Part shown: positions 5,839 to 7,889 of the stretch, piece by piece
Layout of the letters: each line of letters starts with the position of its first letter
How positions within the stretch are numbered: the first letter of the stretch is position 1
NCBI GenBank assembly: GCA_016463045.1
Contig: JAEMSB010000197.1
Span: 1 to 7,889, forward strand
Origin: Niveispirillum sp.
GTDB taxonomy: Bacteria; Pseudomonadota; Alphaproteobacteria; Azospirillales; Azospirillaceae
Direction of reading: 5' to 3'
Length of the DNA stretch: 7,889 nt
Made by a program: the position numbers and the translations under genes
Notes under the pieces: generated by a model
What the model was told of the DNA's origin: nothing
What the model saw: only the letters and a program-made list of their open reading frames with translations
The model's database searches: none

Positions 5839-7049
5839 ATGTGGCCATCGACGCGACGAGCCAGGACACCAGCGAAGCCGCCAACTCCGGCCCCGCAGGC
5901 TGTATCCGGCTGGGCCTGGATCAGCCGCTGGAACTGGATGGCGGCGGCACGCTTTCCGGCTTTCGGCTGGCCTACCGCACCTATGGCAGGCTGAATGCCG
6001 ACCGTTCCAACGCCGTGCTGGTCTGCCATGCGCTGACCGGCGACCAGTATGTGGCCGAACAGCATCCGGTGACGGGCAAGCAAGGCTGGTGGGACCTGAT
6101 GGTGGGTCCGGGCCGGCCCGTGGATACCGACCGGTTCTTCGTCATCTGTTCCAATGTCATCGGCGGCTGCCTGGGCAGTGAGGGGCCGAAAGAGACGGAT
6201 GCTGCCACGGGCAAGCCCTGGGCCCTGAATTTCCCCGTCATCACCATCGCCGACATGGTGCGGGCCCAGAAAATGCTGATCGACCATCTGGGCATCGATC
6301 AGTTGTTCTGTGTCATCGGCGGATCGATGGGCGGGATGCAGGTGCTGCAATGGGCCGTTTCCTACCCGGACAAGGTCTATTGCTGCCTGCCCATCGCCAC
6401 GGCGGCCCGCCACAGCGCGCAGAACATCGCCTTCCATGAGGTCGGGCGTCAGGCCATCATGGCCGACCCCGACTGGCGTCTGGGTGATTATCTGAACCAG
6501 GGGACAAGGCCGACCAAGGGCCTGTCGGTGGCGCGCATGGCCGCCCACATCACCTACCTGTCCGAACCAGCATTGCACCGGAAATTCGGGCGCAACCTGC
6601 AGGATCGCAAATCGATCACCTTCGGTTTTGACGCCGACTTTCAGGTGGAAAGCTATCTGCGCTATCAGGGCATCAGCTTTGTCGAACGGTTCGATGCCAA
6701 TTCCTATCTCTATATCACCCGCGCCATGGATTATTTCGATCTGGCTGCCGACCATGGCGGGGTGCTGGCCAATGCCTTCCGCGTGACCGGACCCGACGGG
6801 CGCCTGACGGGCACGCCGGTCAAGTTCTGCGTCATCAGCTTTTCCAGCGACTGGCTGTTCCCGACCAGCGAAAGCCGGGCCCTGGTTCATGCCCTGAACG
6901 CCGTCGCCGCCAATGTCAGCTTTGTCGAGGTGGAGACGGACAAGGGCCACGACGCCTTCCTGCTGGATGTGCCGGAATTCTATCAGGTGGCACGCGGCTT
7001 CATCGAAGGCCACGCGGCCCGGCGCGGCATCGCCGCCAAGGTGGGGTAA
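5835..7049 (+). CDS. metX: Homoserine O-acyltransferase (acetyltransferase type) MetX
   Basis: MetX transfers an acyl group, usually acetyl from acetyl-CoA, to homoserine, the first committed step of methionine synthesis in the cytoplasm. The 404-residue protein is an alpha/beta hydrolase-fold enzyme with the full catalytic triad: Ser164 in IGGSMGGMQVLQWA (161-174), Asp339 in SSDWLFP, and His372 in KGHDAFLLD. Other family blocks are CHALTGD (64-70) and NVIGGCLGSEGP (107-118), where the usual Thr before Gly-Pro is Glu116. Acetyl versus succinyl use cannot be settled by eye. A longer frame opens at TTG 5760, but ATG 5835 gives a normal-length protein and is preferred. The Shine-Dalgarno is weak (GGACGGGA, 5814-5821). 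It is followed 7 bp later by metW, an arrangement typical of alphaproteobacteria. Confidence 0.95.
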   Translation: MNVAIDATSQDTSEAANSGPAGCIRLGLDQPLELDGGGTLSGFRLAYRTYGRLNADRSNAVLVCHALTGDQYVAEQHPVTGKQGWWDLMVGPGRPVDTDRFFVICSNVIGGCLGSEGPKETDAATGKPWALNFPVITIADMVRAQKMLIDHLGIDQLFCVIGGSMGGMQVLQWAVSYPDKVYCCLPIATAARHSAQNIAFHEVGRQAIMADPDWRLGDYLNQGTRPTKGLSVARMAAHITYLSEPALHRKFGRNLQDRKSITFGFDADFQVESYLRYQGISFVERFDANSYLYITRAMDYFDLAADHGGVLANAFRVTGPDGRLTGTPVKFCVISFSSDWLFPTSESRALVHALNAVAANVSFVEVETDKGHDAFLLDVPEFYQVARGFIEGHAARRGIAAKVG

Positions 7050-7056
7050 CAGACCA

Positions 7057-7689
7057 ATGGCCGTGACCTCCCTTCTGCCACCCGCCGCCATCCGCAGCGA
7101 TCTGGAAAGCATTGTCGACTGGGTCGAGGCCGGCAGCCGCGTGCTGGATGTCGGCTGCGGCGACGGCGAACTGCTGCATGCCCTGGTTCACCGCAAGCAG
7201 GTGGACGGACGCGGCATCGAGCTGTCGATGGACGGGGTACGGGCTTCCGTCGCCCGTGGTCTGGCCGTGATCCAAGGCGACGCCGATACCGACCTGAAGG
7301 ATTATCCCAGCGACGGGTTCGATTACGTTATCCTGTCGCAGACCCTGCAGGCCACGCGGCACCCGCGCATCGTGCTGGATCATCTGGTCCGTATCGGGCG
7401 TCATGCCATCGTCTCTGTGCCCAATTTCGGCTATTGGCGGGTGCGGGCCGATCTGCTGCTTCGTGGGCGGATGCCGGTAACGGACCGTCTGGGCCATGAA
7501 TGGTACGAGACGCCCAATATCCACTTTTGCACCATCGCCGACATGGTCGCTTTATGCCAGGATATGGGAATTACCATCGAACGCAGCCTGATTCTGGGTG
7601 CCGATGACCGGGCTGTTCCCGCCCCCGCCGACAGTGTCCGCGCCAACTGGCTTGGCGTGCAGGCGGTCTTCTTGCTGCAACGCAGCTAA
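7057..7689 (+). CDS. metW: Methionine biosynthesis protein MetW
   Basis: MetW is a small class I methyltransferase-fold protein that accompanies MetX in many proteobacteria and is thought to be required for, or to modulate, homoserine acylation. The 210-residue protein shows the SAM-type loop VLDVGCGDGELL (29-40), VIQGDADTDL (71-80), YVILSQTLQA (90-99), SVPNFGYW (120-127) and WYETPNIHFCT (149-159), all strong MetW signatures. The frame stays open further upstream to ATG 6913 inside metX. ATG 7057 is chosen because the family begins there and AAGGTGGGG (7038-7046), at the end of metX, provides a ribosome-binding site. It is the last gene of the metX-metW unit. Whether the protein binds SAM or another ligand is not shown by the sequence. 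Confidence 0.95.
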   Translation: MAVTSLLPPAAIRSDLESIVDWVEAGSRVLDVGCGDGELLHALVHRKQVDGRGIELSMDGVRASVARGLAVIQGDADTDLKDYPSDGFDYVILSQTLQATRHPRIVLDHLVRIGRHAIVSVPNFGYWRVRADLLLRGRMPVTDRLGHEWYETPNIHFCTIADMVALCQDMGITIERSLILGADDRAVPAPADSVRANWLGVQAVFLLQRS

Positions 7690-7889
7690 GGAAATTTCGT
7701 TAAACCGATACAGAAGGTTATAAACGTACTTTTCCCCTTGCCCCCCTACCGCCTTTGGGTGCAGTCTTTTGTGACGGTTCGGCGGCAAGTGGGTGACAGT
7801 ACAGCCCCCCAGCGCATTCCCCGCTCGCTTGTCGCCGCGCCGCCCCTTTTCGATCCTGGCCCCCTTTGCAGGGTGCGCCAGCCCCAAGG
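7690..7889. other. Intergenic region after metW, no gene seen
   Basis: No convincing coding frame on either strand; a minus-strand frame that runs back into metW is best explained as a shadow. TATAAA (7719-7724) could be a -10 element reading rightward, but the hexamer 17 bp upstream (TTCGTT) is a poor -35. A GC-rich stem at 7856-7881 (CTGGC with GCCAG, inner CCC with GGG, loop TTTGCA) lacks a T tract on either side. No clear terminator for metX-metW was found. Confidence 0.4.

Noticed and set aside
6913..7056. N-terminal extension of MetW to an ATG inside metX
   Set aside because: The 48 extra residues are out-of-frame metX sequence. MetW motifs start normally from ATG 7057, which has a ribosome-binding site.
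5763..7112. Minus-strand open frame of 449 codons opposite metX
   Set aside because: metX has a full catalytic triad and family motifs on the plus strand. The antisense product has no recognisable domain and is explained by codon bias.
7856..7881. Stem-loop as a terminator for metX-metW
   Set aside because: The stem is interrupted by an asymmetric internal loop, no T tract follows on either strand, and it lies about 170 bases after the metW stop.
7552..7887. Minus-strand 111-codon frame covering the end of metW and the intergenic region
   Set aside because: Half of it is antisense to metW, its product has no family signature, and no ribosome-binding site or promoter supports it.

Overview
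The window is high-GC, densely packed chromosomal DNA. It looks like an alphaproteobacterium of the Rhodospirillales/Azospirillaceae type. That placement rests on the GC-rich third codon positions, the metX-metW pair typical of alphaproteobacteria, and a chorismate mutase of a kind I associate with that group. The genus is a guess. No mobile elements, CRISPR arrays, tRNAs or rRNAs were seen, and nothing suggests recent transfer.

Layout. (1) Positions 84-3452, plus strand: a tight four-gene operon. It encodes an MDR dehydrogenase without recognisable zinc ligands, a 6-pyruvoyl-tetrahydropterin synthase/QueD-like T-fold protein lacking the catalytic residues, a family-4 glycosyltransferase, and a class I SAM methyltransferase with an unusual C-terminal half. 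Gaps are 10 bp, a 4-bp ATGA overlap, and 12 bp. A perfect 6-bp inverted repeat lies at 1-15, upstream of the operon. (2) Positions 3456-5657, minus strand: an imidazolonepropionase/prolidase-like amidohydrolase whose stop lies 3 bp from the methyltransferase stop, and upstream of it a chorismate mutase followed by an eroded prephenate-dehydratase-like and ACT-like region. (3) Positions 5658-5834: a divergent control region with one candidate promoter for each side. The metX side also has a hairpin leader and a 9-codon upstream reading frame ending in an ATGA overlap with metX. (4) Positions 5835-7689, plus strand: metX and metW, for acylation of homoserine in methionine synthesis. (5) Positions 7690-7889: no gene seen.

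How the genes fit together. metX/metW are ordinary amino-acid biosynthesis, and the chorismate mutase serves phenylalanine/tyrosine synthesis. The first operon is the interesting part. A pterin-type T-fold protein, a reductase/dehydrogenase, a glycosyltransferase and a methyltransferase in one transcript is the parts list expected for a modified, glycosylated pterin-like small molecule. The T-fold protein keeps the ring-anchoring glutamate and two zinc histidines but has lost the catalytic cysteine, the third zinc histidine and the Asp-His pair, so it should not do the classical reaction. This is the best candidate here for an undescribed pathway. The product is inferred, not shown.
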